Positions 9,672 to 19,362 of a stretch of DNA of 64,000 nucleotides are shown in pieces. The position numbers were made by a program, and so were the translations under genes. This DNA is from Serinicoccus marinus DSM 15273 (GTDB lineage: Bacteria; Actinomycetota; Actinomycetes; Actinomycetales; Dermatophilaceae): positions 1,054,001 through 1,118,000 of the forward strand of contig NZ_CP043808.1 of NCBI RefSeq assembly GCF_008386315.1, read 5' to 3'. How positions within the stretch are numbered: position 1 is the stretch's first letter; each line of letters begins with the position of its first letter. The notes beneath the pieces were generated by a model. It saw only the letters and a program-made list of their open reading frames with translations, was not told the DNA's origin and searched no databases.

Positions 9672-9972
9672 TGCGCTCCTTGGGGGATGGCCGCCCGAAG
9701 GAAGATCATATGTAGCCAGGAATGTGCCGGGCGGAACTTTCATCCTGATCCGAGGCAACCCCCGGGTCAAGAATTCTTGGGCAAAGATGAGGTAAATGTT
9801 CCCGAGCCACGGGTCCGTGGTGCCCTCGCGAGTGCCGCGCTCCGGCCTGCGAACGGTGGTGGTGGCGTCGTGGTTCGGCATGACAGTCTCCGTCGCAGGT
9901 CAACGAGGTGCCCTCCGCGCAGGGTGACGGGCGCTCCATACCTGTCGGTCCGGGGCTCTAGGATCATCTGCG
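9672..9972. other. Divergent intergenic region between the carboxypeptidase gene and dnaE
   Basis: 301 bases with no credible coding frame and noticeably lower GC than its flanks (for example atcatatgtagccaggaatg and gtcaagaattcttgggcaa). It must carry the promoters of both divergent genes. I could pick out AT-rich candidate -10 boxes but no convincing operator or riboswitch. Confidence 0.5.
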
Positions 9973-12900
9973 ATGTCCTCCCCAGCCAGCCCCGCGCAGA
10001 ACTTCGTCCACCTGCACAACCACACCGAGTACTCCATGCTCGACGGGGCGGCGCGCATCACGGACATGTTCGAGAAGGCCGCCGAGCTCGGGATGCCGGC
10101 CGTCGCGACGACCGATCACGGCTTCATCTTCGGCGCCTACGAGTTCTGGAAGACCGCGCAGAAGTACGACGTCAAGCCGATCATCGGGCTCGAGGCCTAC
10201 GTCACGCCCGGCACGCACCGCACCGACAAGACCCGGGTGAAGTACGGCGACGGGGGACGCGACGACGTCTCCGGCGGCGGGGCATACACCCACATGACGC
10301 TGCTGGCGCGCAACAACAACGGCATGCACAACCTCTTCCGGATGGCCTCGCTGGCCTCGATGGAGGGCTACTACTTCAAGCCGCGGATGGACCGCGAGCT
10401 GCTGGAGACCTACGGTCAGGGTCTGATCGCCACCACCGGGTGCCCGTCCGGGGAGATCCAGACCCGGCTGCGCCTGGGCCAGTGGGACCAGGCGGTGCAG
10501 TACGCCTCGGACATGAAGGACATCTTCGGGGCGGACAACTACTTCCTCGAGCTGATGGACCACGGCATCCAGATCGAGCGGGTGGTGCGCCAGGACCTGC
10601 TGCGGCTGGCCAAGGAGCTGTCGCTGCCGCTGCTGGCGACCAACGACCTGCACTACACCCACCAGGAGGACGCCAAGGCGCACTCGGCGCTGCTGTGCGT
10701 GCAGTCCGGGTCGACGATGCAGGACCCCAACCGGTTCCAGTTCAACGGCGACGGCTACTACCTCAAGACGGCCGCCGAGATGCGCGAGGTATGGCGCGAG
10801 CTGCCCGAGGCCTGCGACAACACGCTGCTGGTCGCCGACCGGTGCGACATCTCCTTCACCGAGGGCGAGGGGCGTTACATGCCGCGCTTCCCGGTGCCCG
10901 AGGGCGAGGACGAGACCAGCTGGTTCATCAAGGAGGTCGAGACCGGGCTGCAGCGCCGCTTCCCCGAGGGCGTTCCCGACTACGCGCGGAAGCAGGCGGA
11001 GTACGAGTCCGAGGTCATCATCGGCAAGGGCTACCCGGGCTACTTCCTCGTCGTCGCGGACTTCATCAACTGGGCCAAGACGAACGGCATCAAGGTGGGC
11101 CCGGGGCGTGGCTCGGGGGCAGGGTCCATGTGCGCCTACGCCATGGGCATCACCGACCTCGACCCCATCCCGCACGGCCTGATCTTCGAGCGCTTCCTCA
11201 ACCCCGAGCGCAAGTCCATGCCCGACTTCGACGTCGACTTCGACGACCGGCGCCGCTCCGAGGTCATCCGCTACGTCACCGAGAAGTACGGCGACGAGCG
11301 GGTGGCGATGATCGTCACCTACGGCACGATCAAGGCCAAGCAGGCGCTCAAGGACTCCTCCCGGGTGATGGGCTACCCCTTCGCCATGGGGGAGAGGCTC
11401 ACCAAGGCGATGCCGCCGACCGTCATGGGCAAGGACATCTCGCTGGCCGGGATCCAGGACCCGCAGGACAAGAGGTATGCCGAGGCGGGCGAGTTCCGCG
11501 AGCTGCTCGCCGAGGACGACCACGCCGCCGAGGTCTTCGACACGGCGACCGGGCTGGAGGGGCTGAAGCGCCAGTGGGGCGTGCACGCCGCCGGCGTCAT
11601 CATGTCCAGCGAGCCGCTGATCGACGTCATCCCGATCATGCGCCGCGACCAGGACGGCCAGATCATCACCCAGTTCGACTACCCGACGTGCGAGTCGCTC
11701 GGGCTGGTCAAGATGGACTTCCTCGGGCTGCGCAACCTCACGGTCCTGGACGACGCGATCCACAACATCAAGGACAACCGCGGCCAGGACATCGACCTGG
11801 ACGCGCTGTCCAAGGACATGACCGACCGCAAGACCTACGACCTGCTCGGCCGCGGCGACACCCTCGGTGTCTTCCAGCTCGACGGCAACGGGATGCGCCA
11901 GCTGCTGCGGCTCATGCAGCCGGACAACTTCGAGGACATCTCCGCGGCGCTCGCGCTCTACCGTCCCGGCCCGATGGGCGTCAACGCCCACACCAACTTC
12001 GCGCTGCGCAAGAACGGCAAGCAGGAGATCACCCCGCTCGACCCCGAGCTCAAGGGCAAGCTGCAGCCGGAGATGGAGGCCGCCCTCGAGCCGATCCTCG
12101 GCACGACGTACGGCCTCTGCGTCGCGGGCGACACGCCGATCATCGATGCCGACACGGGCGAGAAGGTTCGAGTCGACGACCTGGAGCGCCGTGTGCAGGA
12201 GGGCTTCTTCACCTTCGGCGTGGACGAGCGTGGCAAGGTCGTGCGGCGACGCGTGACCCACTGGTGGCAGATGCCGGACAAGCCGGTGCTCACCGTAAGC
12301 ACGAACTCAGGGCAGCAGTTGCGGCTGTCCTCGGATCACCCCGTGCTGACGACGCGAGGTTGGATCCAGGCAGGTGAGCTGCGGGCGGGAGAGGACCGGA
12401 TCGCTCGTCCCCGTGACGGCATGGGGTACAGCTCCCCATCCTGCGTTCGACCGGAGGAGGCCGCCCTGCTGGGATACCTGCTCTCTGACGGCTACATCAC
12501 GTTGTACGAGAACAGTTTCATCAATGCGAGTGCAGAGCTGCGCACCGAGGTGTCCCGCCTCTGCTCCACGTTGTTCGATGACGTCTTCCCCGTCGAGGAG
12601 TGCCAGGACCGCAGTGCCGCGCGCGTGAGGTTCGCCGCGTCCCCGGCCGGCACCGGGTCGGGCCGCAACCCGCGACGTGGCCACTTCACGAACATCGGCA
12701 TCAACGCGTGGTTACGCAGCCTCGGATTCGCCGACAAGACGATTTCGGCTGACAAGTTCATCCCCGAGGCGATGAAGCGCAGTCAGCCTCTCGTGCGGCA
12801 GCGACTGATGGCAGCTCTCTGGGACGGTGATGGTCACGTCGGTGCCAAGTTGGCCTACTACAAGACCATCAGCGAGCGGCTGGCGCACGACGTCCTTGAT

Positions 12901-14904
12901 GTGCTAGCCAGTCTCGGCATTCCAGCACGACTGCACGAGGCCGGCGAATACACCTCGGTCCGCCGTGGTCACCAGCGGGCGTGGACCGTCCACGTGTACG
13001 ACCAGCGCTTCTGGCAGCTCGTCACGCCGCACATGGTCGAACAGCGCAAGATCGCGGCGCGGACCGACAGGAAGATCGCCTCGCGTAGCCGCGGCCTGAA
13101 CCGTCAGCGCATGCTCGAACACGCCAGCGATGTGCTGCGGGACGCTCCCGACGTGTCCGCGAGGACGAAGAACGCCATGGGGTGGGGCCCCGCCTCGCCC
13201 GCTGGGCTGCACCGCCACCTCTGGCGGCAGGGTCGGGTGCCGGAGCCGAAGACCAGCCACCCGGCGGAGGGCGAGGGCGGCTTCTATCCGCTCAACGCCA
13301 CCGCCCAGGCTTACCTGGACGTCATGGGTACCGACGAGGACCGCTTCTACGCCTCGATGGACTGGAACAGGGTGACTGATGTCTCGGTGGGTCCGGCGGA
13401 GCCGGTCTACGACATCACCGTCGACGACGTGCACAACTTCATCGCTCACGGGATGGTGCTCTCCAACTGCATCTACCAGGAACAAGTCATGGAGATCGCG
13501 CAGAAGCTGGCGGGCTACACGCTGGGTAACGCCGACCTCCTGCGGCGCGCGATGGGCAAGAAGAAGAAGGAGGTGCTCGACGCCGAGTACATCCCGTTCT
13601 CCGACGGGATGAAGGCCAACGGCTACAACGAGGCCTCGGTCGCGGCGCTCTGGGGCGTCCTCGTGCCGTTCTCCGACTACGCCTTCAACAAGGCGCACAC
13701 CGCGGCCTACGGGGTCATCTCCTACTGGACCGGCTACCTCAAGGCCAACTACCCGGCCGAGTACATGGCGGCCCTGCTCACCAGCGTCGGCGACGACAAG
13801 GACAAGACGGCGCTCTACCTCGCCGAGTGCCGCCGGCTCAAGATCCCGGTGCTGCCGCCGGACGTCAACGAGTCGATCGGCACCTTCGCGGCCGTCGGCG
13901 ACGACATCCGCTTCGGGCTGCAGGCGATCCGCAACGTCGGCGCCAACGTCGTCCAGGCGATCGTCGACACCCGTGAGGAGAAGGGCGCCTTCACCTCCTT
14001 CGAGGACTTCCTGCGCAAGTGCCCGGCCGTCGTGTGCAACAAGCGCACCATCGAGTCGCTGTGCAAGGCCGGCGCCTTCGACAGCCTCGGGCACAGCCGC
14101 CAGGGTCTGGTCACCGTGCACGAGCGGTATGTCGAGGCGCTCGCGGACGAGAAGAAGCAGGAGGCGGTCGGCCAGGACAGCCTCTTCTCCGGCCTCTCCT
14201 TCGGCGACGACGACGGCGCGGACGCGGCCGTCCAGATCGTCACGCTCCCGCCGATCCCGGGGATCGAGTGGGACAAGACCGCGCGGCTGGCCTTCGAGCG
14301 GGAGATGCTCGGGCTCTACGTCTCCGACCACCCGCTCAACGGCATCGAGCACATCCTGTCCCAGCACGCGAGCGCCTCGATCCTGCAGCTCGTCGGGGAG
14401 GACGGGGCCAAGGACGGCGACTTCGTCACTGTCGCGGGCCTGATCACCAACCTGCAGTTGAAGCGGACCAAGAACGGCGACCCGTATGCCCGCGCCTCGG
14501 TCGAGGACATGGCCGGCTCGCTCGACGTCGTCTTCTGGCCCAAGACCTACATGACGATCTCCACGATGCTCGCCGAGGACACCGTCGTCGTGGTCAAGGG
14601 CCGGCTGAAGAAGGACGACGCCACCGAGCTCATGGCCAACGAGATGACCCTGCCGGACATCAAGGCCGGACCGCGTGGGCCGGTCGTGCTCAACCTGCCG
14701 CTGACCCGCGTGACCGACGGACTGGCCCACAAGCTCAAGACGGTCCTCGCCGACCACCCCGGCGCCACCGACGTCCACGTCAAGCTCAACCAGCCGGGAC
14801 GGACGGTGCTGCTCAAGCTGGACGAGAGCCTGCGGGTCACCGCGACCCCCGAGCTCTTCGGCGAGCTCAAGGCGCTGCTCGGCCCTGCCAGCGTCGGCAA
14901 CTAG
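9973..14904 (+). CDS. dnaE: DNA polymerase III alpha subunit DnaE1, containing an in-frame intein
   Basis: Replicative polymerase subunit: 1643 codons as encoded, 1193 after removal of a 450-residue intein, the normal length for DnaE1. The N-terminal PHP domain starts FVHLHNHTEYSMLDGA (residues about 10-25). The catalytic palm shows GPGRGSGAGS and MPDFDVDFDDRRR near residues 376-425, with the two catalytic aspartates in DFDVD. The intein splits the palm/fingers motif TTYGL/CIYQEQVMEIAQ. Downstream are YAFNKAHTAAYGVISY, a helix-hairpin-helix region and an OB fold (DFVTVAGLITNLQLKR). The gene stands alone; its TAG stop overlaps the convergent stop of the next gene within a CTAG. It can work only if the intein splices. 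Confidence 0.97.
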   Translation: MSSPASPAQNFVHLHNHTEYSMLDGAARITDMFEKAAELGMPAVATTDHGFIFGAYEFWKTAQKYDVKPIIGLEAYVTPGTHRTDKTRVKYGDGGRDDVSGGGAYTHMTLLARNNNGMHNLFRMASLASMEGYYFKPRMDRELLETYGQGLIATTGCPSGEIQTRLRLGQWDQAVQYASDMKDIFGADNYFLELMDHGIQIERVVRQDLLRLAKELSLPLLATNDLHYTHQEDAKAHSALLCVQSGSTMQDPNRFQFNGDGYYLKTAAEMREVWRELPEACDNTLLVADRCDISFTEGEGRYMPRFPVPEGEDETSWFIKEVETGLQRRFPEGVPDYARKQAEYESEVIIGKGYPGYFLVVADFINWAKTNGIKVGPGRGSGAGSMCAYAMGITDLDPIPHGLIFERFLNPERKSMPDFDVDFDDRRRSEVIRYVTEKYGDERVAMIVTYGTIKAKQALKDSSRVMGYPFAMGERLTKAMPPTVMGKDISLAGIQDPQDKRYAEAGEFRELLAEDDHAAEVFDTATGLEGLKRQWGVHAAGVIMSSEPLIDVIPIMRRDQDGQIITQFDYPTCESLGLVKMDFLGLRNLTVLDDAIHNIKDNRGQDIDLDALSKDMTDRKTYDLLGRGDTLGVFQLDGNGMRQLLRLMQPDNFEDISAALALYRPGPMGVNAHTNFALRKNGKQEITPLDPELKGKLQPEMEAALEPILGTTYGLCVAGDTPIIDADTGEKVRVDDLERRVQEGFFTFGVDERGKVVRRRVTHWWQMPDKPVLTVSTNSGQQLRLSSDHPVLTTRGWIQAGELRAGEDRIARPRDGMGYSSPSCVRPEEAALLGYLLSDGYITLYENSFINASAELRTEVSRLCSTLFDDVFPVEECQDRSAARVRFAASPAGTGSGRNPRRGHFTNIGINAWLRSLGFADKTISADKFIPEAMKRSQPLVRQRLMAALWDGDGHVGAKLAYYKTISERLAHDVLDVLASLGIPARLHEAGEYTSVRRGHQRAWTVHVYDQRFWQLVTPHMVEQRKIAARTDRKIASRSRGLNRQRMLEHASDVLRDAPDVSARTKNAMGWGPASPAGLHRHLWRQGRVPEPKTSHPAEGEGGFYPLNATAQAYLDVMGTDEDRFYASMDWNRVTDVSVGPAEPVYDITVDDVHNFIAHGMVLSNCIYQEQVMEIAQKLAGYTLGNADLLRRAMGKKKKEVLDAEYIPFSDGMKANGYNEASVAALWGVLVPFSDYAFNKAHTAAYGVISYWTGYLKANYPAEYMAALLTSVGDDKDKTALYLAECRRLKIPVLPPDVNESIGTFAAVGDDIRFGLQAIRNVGANVVQAIVDTREEKGAFTSFEDFLRKCPAVVCNKRTIESLCKAGAFDSLGHSRQGLVTVHERYVEALADEKKQEAVGQDSLFSGLSFGDDDGADAAVQIVTLPPIPGIEWDKTARLAFEREMLGLYVSDHPLNGIEHILSQHASASILQLVGEDGAKDGDFVTVAGLITNLQLKRTKNGDPYARASVEDMAGSLDVVFWPKTYMTISTMLAEDTVVVVKGRLKKDDATELMANEMTLPDIKAGPRGPVVLNLPLTRVTDGLAHKLKTVLADHPGATDVHVKLNQPGRTVLLKLDESLRVTATPELFGELKALLGPASVGN
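12118..13467 (+). mobile_element. DnaE intein with LAGLIDADG homing endonuclease
   Basis: 450 residues (716-1165 of the precursor) interrupt DnaE between Leu715 and Cys1166. Block A starts with Cys1 (CVAGDTPIIDADTGEKVRVD). Block B is seen in TVSTNSGQQLRLSSDHPVL with its conserved His. Two endonuclease motifs are present, LLGYLLSDGYI near residue 832 and LMAALWDGDGHVG near residue 945. The C-terminal splicing blocks read VYDITVDDVHNFIAHG and VLSN, followed by +1 Cys. The usual penultimate His is Ser, as in some other DnaE inteins. Codon use is less GC3-biased than in the exteins, which fits horizontal arrival. The site (YGL before YQEQ) differs from the split-intein site of cyanobacterial DnaE, which corresponds to YAFNKAHTAAY here. 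Confidence 0.93.
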
Positions 14905-17147
14905 GCCGGCAGGTCGGGCTCGGGCACGACCAGCCAGGGGGAGGTCGCGCGCAGGACGATCTCCGGACGGTCCAGGCATCGCGCCGCCAGCAGCGCGCGG
15001 TGCCGGCCCGAAGCGGCCGGCGCCCCGAACGACGCGCTCACCTCCTCGGTCGTGACCTCGGCGACCTCGTCGGTACCGCGCACCAGGGTGAAGGTGTGCT
15101 CCAGCCGCCAGCCCGCCCGCTCCGCACCGACCCGCCGGGCGAGGAGCTCGCCGTCGACCAGCTCGAGGTGGCAGGAGACGCCCGGCTCGGTGCGGGGGTC
15201 GACCTCGAAGGTCTCGAGACCCGCGGACGGGGCGTTGACGGCATACCCCCGCAGGCCCCGGACCGACCCCGGCGGTCCGGCGCGCACCGGCGCGACCTCG
15301 ACCCGCTCCCGCCTGTGCCACGGCAGGCCCCCGCCGTGGCGCACCCGCACCTCCAGGCTCGCGGGCGGGTCGGAGACCGGCTCGTCGACCGCCCGCAGGA
15401 TCGAGGCGAGCCGCACCACCGTCGTGGCCGGGGTGATCGCCGATCGGCTCACGAGGTCGGCGAGCGGGCCGATCACGTCGGCCGGTGCGTCCTGCGGAGC
15501 CAGGTCGTGCAGCCGCCACAGGTCGGCCACGGCGCGGGTCTGCGCCGCGGTGCGGATGTCGAAGCGCAGCGGCCCGCTCGTCCAGCCGCGACGGAAGTGG
15601 TTGTGGTCCTCGGCCTCGAAGTAACTCGGGACCCGGTCGCGGCCGAAGGGTCCTCGCGGCGCGCGGGGGAGCGGCGCGGGGGCGCCGCCGCGCCGCTGCC
15701 ACACTTGCTCGGGCCAGGTGCCGGAGGCGAGCCGGTGCCGGTTGAGGTCGGGCCGCAGCCGCTCGACGACGTCGAAGGCGGCCAGCCCCAGGTCCCGCTC
15801 GGCGAAGGGCAGCAGGTGCGCCGTGCGGAGGAACTCCGGCGTCGCGAGCGGGTGCAGGGCCAGGCTGCGCCGGTGCGTGGAGTGCAGCACGTGGCCGAAG
15901 TGGGCGCGGTTGCGGTGCAGCCGGTAGTGCGCGTCCACCTGCTGCCCGATCGGCGCGTCCGGGACCAGGGCGAAGGCCTCCGCCACCGCCTCCTGACCCG
16001 CCGCACGGATCGGGTCCGGCAGCGGGACACCGCCGTGGACCACGAGGCCATGCAGCCGGCGTAGGTCCGGCTCCAGGCTGGCGACGCTCTGCCCCATCGC
16101 GGCGAAGGGCTCGCCGGTGCGGATGGTCCGGTATGCCGTGCGCATGAGCTCCCCTGCCCCGCCCCGGACCGCGACGTAGGGGACCGTCGGCCAGCGCAGC
16201 TGCCGCTCCGCCGAGGCGGCCCACTGGCTCCCGGCGTAGAAGCTCTGGTGGTGGTCGATGCTCTCGGCGAAGGACAGCATCCGGTCCTCGTAGTCGGGCT
16301 CGACGTACCACGGCCGACCTGCCGCCTGCCGCAGCTCGTCCGAGACGACCAGGTCGCACCACAGCCCCTGGCGCCCCGCGGCGTCGGCCCACCGGCTGGG
16401 GTCGGCGGCCACGAAGCTGCTGCGGGAGAGCACCCCCGCGTGGTCCATGAGGGCGAGCACGACCCGGCTGTCCTTGCCGCCGGAGGCGAAGACCCGCACG
16501 TCCGGCACGGCGTCCGCGACCTGGGCCAGCAGCGCGGCGGAGCGGGCGATCCCGGCGTCGAGCAGCTCGTCGTAGGACCGCCCCTGCGGGTCGGTGCTCA
16601 TCGCCCGTGGCACCGTGCCGACCCCGCGCTCGCTCATCACCAGCAGCTCGTCCGGACGCAGGCAGCGGACCCCCTCGACGAGGGTGCGGCGGGACCACTG
16701 GTTGCGCAGCAGGACGTGGTTGGAGGCGAGCGTGGTGAGCGCGACCGGCCAGTCCACCGCGAGCCGGTGCCCGTCGGCGCGCAGCCGGTCGACGACGGCG
16801 TCCAGGGTGGTCCCGAGGTAGACGTCCTGACCCTGCTCGCCGGGGCGCACCGCCCAGAAGAGGTGCCCGAAGCCGTGGTAGTCGCTCATCGCGACCCACG
16901 TCCGCCCGACGTCGTCGCTGAGCAGGCCGACCCACTCGCCGGTGCTGTCCAGCAGCTCCGCCAGCGGGTATGCCCGTGGCGCGGCCCCGTAGACCTCCTG
17001 CACCGCTCCTGGCCCCAGCAGCAGTCCCTCGGCCTCGCGCAGCCGGATGCGGGCATACCGGGACGGGCGCAGCACCGCCGACGAGCCCCGGCCCGCCCCC
17101 CGCACCACCCAGCAGGCCCGGCGGTGACGGACGGGGCGTTCGATCAT
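14901..17147 (-). CDS. Asparagine-synthetase-like PP-loop protein without a glutaminase nucleophile
   Basis: 748-residue protein of the asparagine synthase superfamily. The ATP-pyrophosphatase loop VFASGGKDSRVVLAL lies near residue 220. The N-terminal 200 residues resemble the class II amidotransferase fold (GEWVGLLSDDVGRTWVAMSDYHGFG), but the protein begins MIERPVRHRRACW and has no Cys at position 2, so it should not use glutamine directly. The second synthetase motif reads RGGAGELMRTA where classical enzymes have GxGGDE. A C-terminal 150-residue extension is unrecognised. It is divergent from an S9 oligopeptidase gene with only 64 bases between. Relatives make beta-lactams, lasso peptides or capsule amides; no partner for any of these is nearby, so the product is unknown. 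Confidence 0.8.
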   Translation of the reverse strand: MIERPVRHRRACWVVRGAGRGSSAVLRPSRYARIRLREAEGLLLGPGAVQEVYGAAPRAYPLAELLDSTGEWVGLLSDDVGRTWVAMSDYHGFGHLFWAVRPGEQGQDVYLGTTLDAVVDRLRADGHRLAVDWPVALTTLASNHVLLRNQWSRRTLVEGVRCLRPDELLVMSERGVGTVPRAMSTDPQGRSYDELLDAGIARSAALLAQVADAVPDVRVFASGGKDSRVVLALMDHAGVLSRSSFVAADPSRWADAAGRQGLWCDLVVSDELRQAAGRPWYVEPDYEDRMLSFAESIDHHQSFYAGSQWAASAERQLRWPTVPYVAVRGGAGELMRTAYRTIRTGEPFAAMGQSVASLEPDLRRLHGLVVHGGVPLPDPIRAAGQEAVAEAFALVPDAPIGQQVDAHYRLHRNRAHFGHVLHSTHRRSLALHPLATPEFLRTAHLLPFAERDLGLAAFDVVERLRPDLNRHRLASGTWPEQVWQRRGGAPAPLPRAPRGPFGRDRVPSYFEAEDHNHFRRGWTSGPLRFDIRTAAQTRAVADLWRLHDLAPQDAPADVIGPLADLVSRSAITPATTVVRLASILRAVDEPVSDPPASLEVRVRHGGGLPWHRRERVEVAPVRAGPPGSVRGLRGYAVNAPSAGLETFEVDPRTEPGVSCHLELVDGELLARRVGAERAGWRLEHTFTLVRGTDEVAEVTTEEVSASFGAPAASGRHRALLAARCLDRPEIVLRATSPWLVVPEPDLPA

Positions 17148-17211
17148 GGTCCGCCCAACCTAGCCGGTCGGCGCCGCACCTGGCGCGACCCGGGACCCGC
17201 GGAGGGTTAGC

Positions 17212-19362
17212 GTGGGGCGGGTGACCGATCAGCCCGCCCCGCCCCGAGCCGCCCGCGTCGACGTCGTCCGCTCCCACCACGGCGAGGACGTCACGGACCC
17301 CTACGAGTGGCTCCGCGACAAGACCGACCCCGAGGTCGTCGCGCACCTCGAGGCGGAGAACGCCTACACCGAGGCGCGGACCAGCCACCTGGACGGCCTG
17401 CGCGAGCGGGTCTTCACCGAGATCAAGGACCGGGTCCAGCAGACCGACCTCTCGGTCCCGGTGCGCCACCGCGACTGGTGGTACTACAGCCGCACGATCG
17501 AGGGGGAGCAGTACGCCGTGCACGGCCGGGTCGCGGTGGGCGAGTCCCCGGAGCGGCCCGAGCTGGACCCCGGCGCCGCACCGGAGGGGGAGCAGGTGCT
17601 GCTCGACGGCAACGCCGAGGCGCAGGGGGAGGAGTTCTTCAGCCTGGGGGCCTTCGACGTCACCCCGCAGGGGGAGCGGCTGGCCTACGCCGTCGACACG
17701 ACCGGTGACGAGCGCTTCGACCTGCGCGTCAAGGACCTCGAGACCGGAGAGGTGGTCGACGACGCCGTGACCGGGATCGGCTACGGCACGGCGTGGAGCG
17801 TCGACGGCGAGCACCTGTTCTACACCCGCGTCGACGACGCCTGGCGCCCCTTCCAGGTCTGGCGGCACCAGGTGGGCATGCCGGCGCAGGACGACGTGCT
17901 CGTGCACCAGGAGGACGACGAGCGGTTCTGGATGGGCGTCGGCACCTCACGTGACGACCGGCACGTCCTCATCTGGCTCGGCAGCAAGAACACCTCGGAG
18001 GTGCGGCTCGTGGACGCCGAGGACCCCACCGGGGCGGTCCGGGTGGTGGCTGCCCGCGAGGAGGGCGTGGAGTACGACGTCGAGCCGGCCGGTGACCGGC
18101 TGTGGATCGTGCACAACCGTGACCACCGGGACTTCGCGCTGGCCGTGGCGCCGGCGGGCAGCACCTCGGCGGACGACTGGGCCACGGTCCTGCCCGGCGA
18201 GGACGGCGTCCGGCTCGCGGGGGTGGAGGCCTTCGCCGGTCACCTCGTGCTCTCGCTGCGCCGCGACGGCCTCACCCAGCTGCAGGTCCTGCCGCTGTCC
18301 TGCGAGGGTCGCCCGGTGGGGGAGGGCTACCAGGTGCCGGTCGACGAGGCGGTCTACACCATCGAGTCGGGCAGCAACCCGACCTACGACACCGACACCC
18401 TGCAGGTCCTCGTCGAGTCGATGGTGACCCCGCGCAGCGTCTACGACCTCGACCTCGGCAGCGGGACGCTCACGCTCGTCAAGCGTCAGCCGGTGCTCGG
18501 CGGCTACGACCCGCAGGACTACCAGCAGCTGCGGCTCTGGGCCACGGCGCAGGACGGCACGCGGGTGCCGATCTCGCTCGTCGCCCGGGCGGACCTGTCG
18601 CCCGACGGCACGCACCCGGGGCTGCTCTACGGCTACGGCTCCTACGAGATCTCGGTCGACCCGCACTTCTCCGTCTCCCGACTGTCCTACCTCGACCGCG
18701 GGGTGGTGTATGCCGTCGCCCACGTCCGCGGGGGCGGCGAGCTGGGCCGGGGGTGGTACGAGGACGGGCGCATGGAGCGCAAGACCAACACCTTCACCGA
18801 CTTCGTGGCCTGCGCGGAGCACCTCGTGGCGACCGGCTGGGTCGCGCCGGACCGGCTGGCCGCCGAGGGTCGCTCCGCCGGAGGACTGCTCATGGGGGCG
18901 GTCCTCAACCTGGCGCCCGAGCGGTTCCGGGTGGTGCACGCCGGGGTGGCCTTCGTGGACGCCCTCACCACGATCCTCGACCCCTCGTTGCCGCTCACGG
19001 TCAGCGAGTGGGAGGAGTGGGGCAACCCGGTCGAGTCGGCGCAGATCTACGCGCTCATGCGGTCCTACACCCCCTACGAGAACATCCGTCCTGTCGACTA
19101 CCCGGCGATCCTGGCGACGACCGGGCTCAACGACACCCGGGTCTACTACGTCGAGCCGGCCAAGTGGGTGGCCCGGCTGCGGGAGACGGTGACGAGCGAC
19201 CCGCAGGACCGGCCGATCCTGCTCAAGACCGAGATGGTCGCCGGTCACGGCGGCAAGACGGGCCGCTACGACGCGTGGCGGGAGACCGCCTTCGAGATCG
19301 CCTTCGTGCTGGACCAGCTCGACGCCACCCAGGTCGACGCGACCCCGGACCAGCGTCCGTGA
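17212..19362 (+). CDS. ptrB: S9A prolyl oligopeptidase family serine peptidase (oligopeptidase B type)
   Basis: 716-residue cytosolic serine peptidase that cleaves short peptides, in oligopeptidase B after basic residues. It has an N-terminal beta-propeller (DPYEWLRD near residue 25, then repeated WxxDGEH-like blades) and a C-terminal alpha/beta hydrolase domain. The catalytic elements are GRSAGGLLMGAV (nucleophile Ser near residue 558), TGLNDTRVYYVEPAKW (Asp) and VAGHGGKTGRYD (His). The length is that of PtrB. The GTG at 17212 lies five bases after a ggaggg site; a second GTG at 17221 gives a start closer to relatives (VTDQPAPPRAAR). No signal peptide is seen. It is divergent from the asparagine-synthetase-like gene. 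Confidence 0.88.
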   Translation: MGRVTDQPAPPRAARVDVVRSHHGEDVTDPYEWLRDKTDPEVVAHLEAENAYTEARTSHLDGLRERVFTEIKDRVQQTDLSVPVRHRDWWYYSRTIEGEQYAVHGRVAVGESPERPELDPGAAPEGEQVLLDGNAEAQGEEFFSLGAFDVTPQGERLAYAVDTTGDERFDLRVKDLETGEVVDDAVTGIGYGTAWSVDGEHLFYTRVDDAWRPFQVWRHQVGMPAQDDVLVHQEDDERFWMGVGTSRDDRHVLIWLGSKNTSEVRLVDAEDPTGAVRVVAAREEGVEYDVEPAGDRLWIVHNRDHRDFALAVAPAGSTSADDWATVLPGEDGVRLAGVEAFAGHLVLSLRRDGLTQLQVLPLSCEGRPVGEGYQVPVDEAVYTIESGSNPTYDTDTLQVLVESMVTPRSVYDLDLGSGTLTLVKRQPVLGGYDPQDYQQLRLWATAQDGTRVPISLVARADLSPDGTHPGLLYGYGSYEISVDPHFSVSRLSYLDRGVVYAVAHVRGGGELGRGWYEDGRMERKTNTFTDFVACAEHLVATGWVAPDRLAAEGRSAGGLLMGAVLNLAPERFRVVHAGVAFVDALTTILDPSLPLTVSEWEEWGNPVESAQIYALMRSYTPYENIRPVDYPAILATTGLNDTRVYYVEPAKWVARLRETVTSDPQDRPILLKTEMVAGHGGKTGRYDAWRETAFEIAFVLDQLDATQVDATPDQRP

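Noticed and set aside
12904..17907. Antisense open frame of 1667 codons across dnaE and the next two genes
   Set aside because: It covers well-identified genes on both strands and its translation is Arg/Ala/Gly-rich filler; long antisense frames are normal at this GC content.
14901..19362. Lasso-peptide or other RiPP cluster
   Set aside because: A cyclase-like and a peptidase gene are present, but there is no RRE/PqqD-like protein, transglutaminase-like protease, precursor or exporter next to them.
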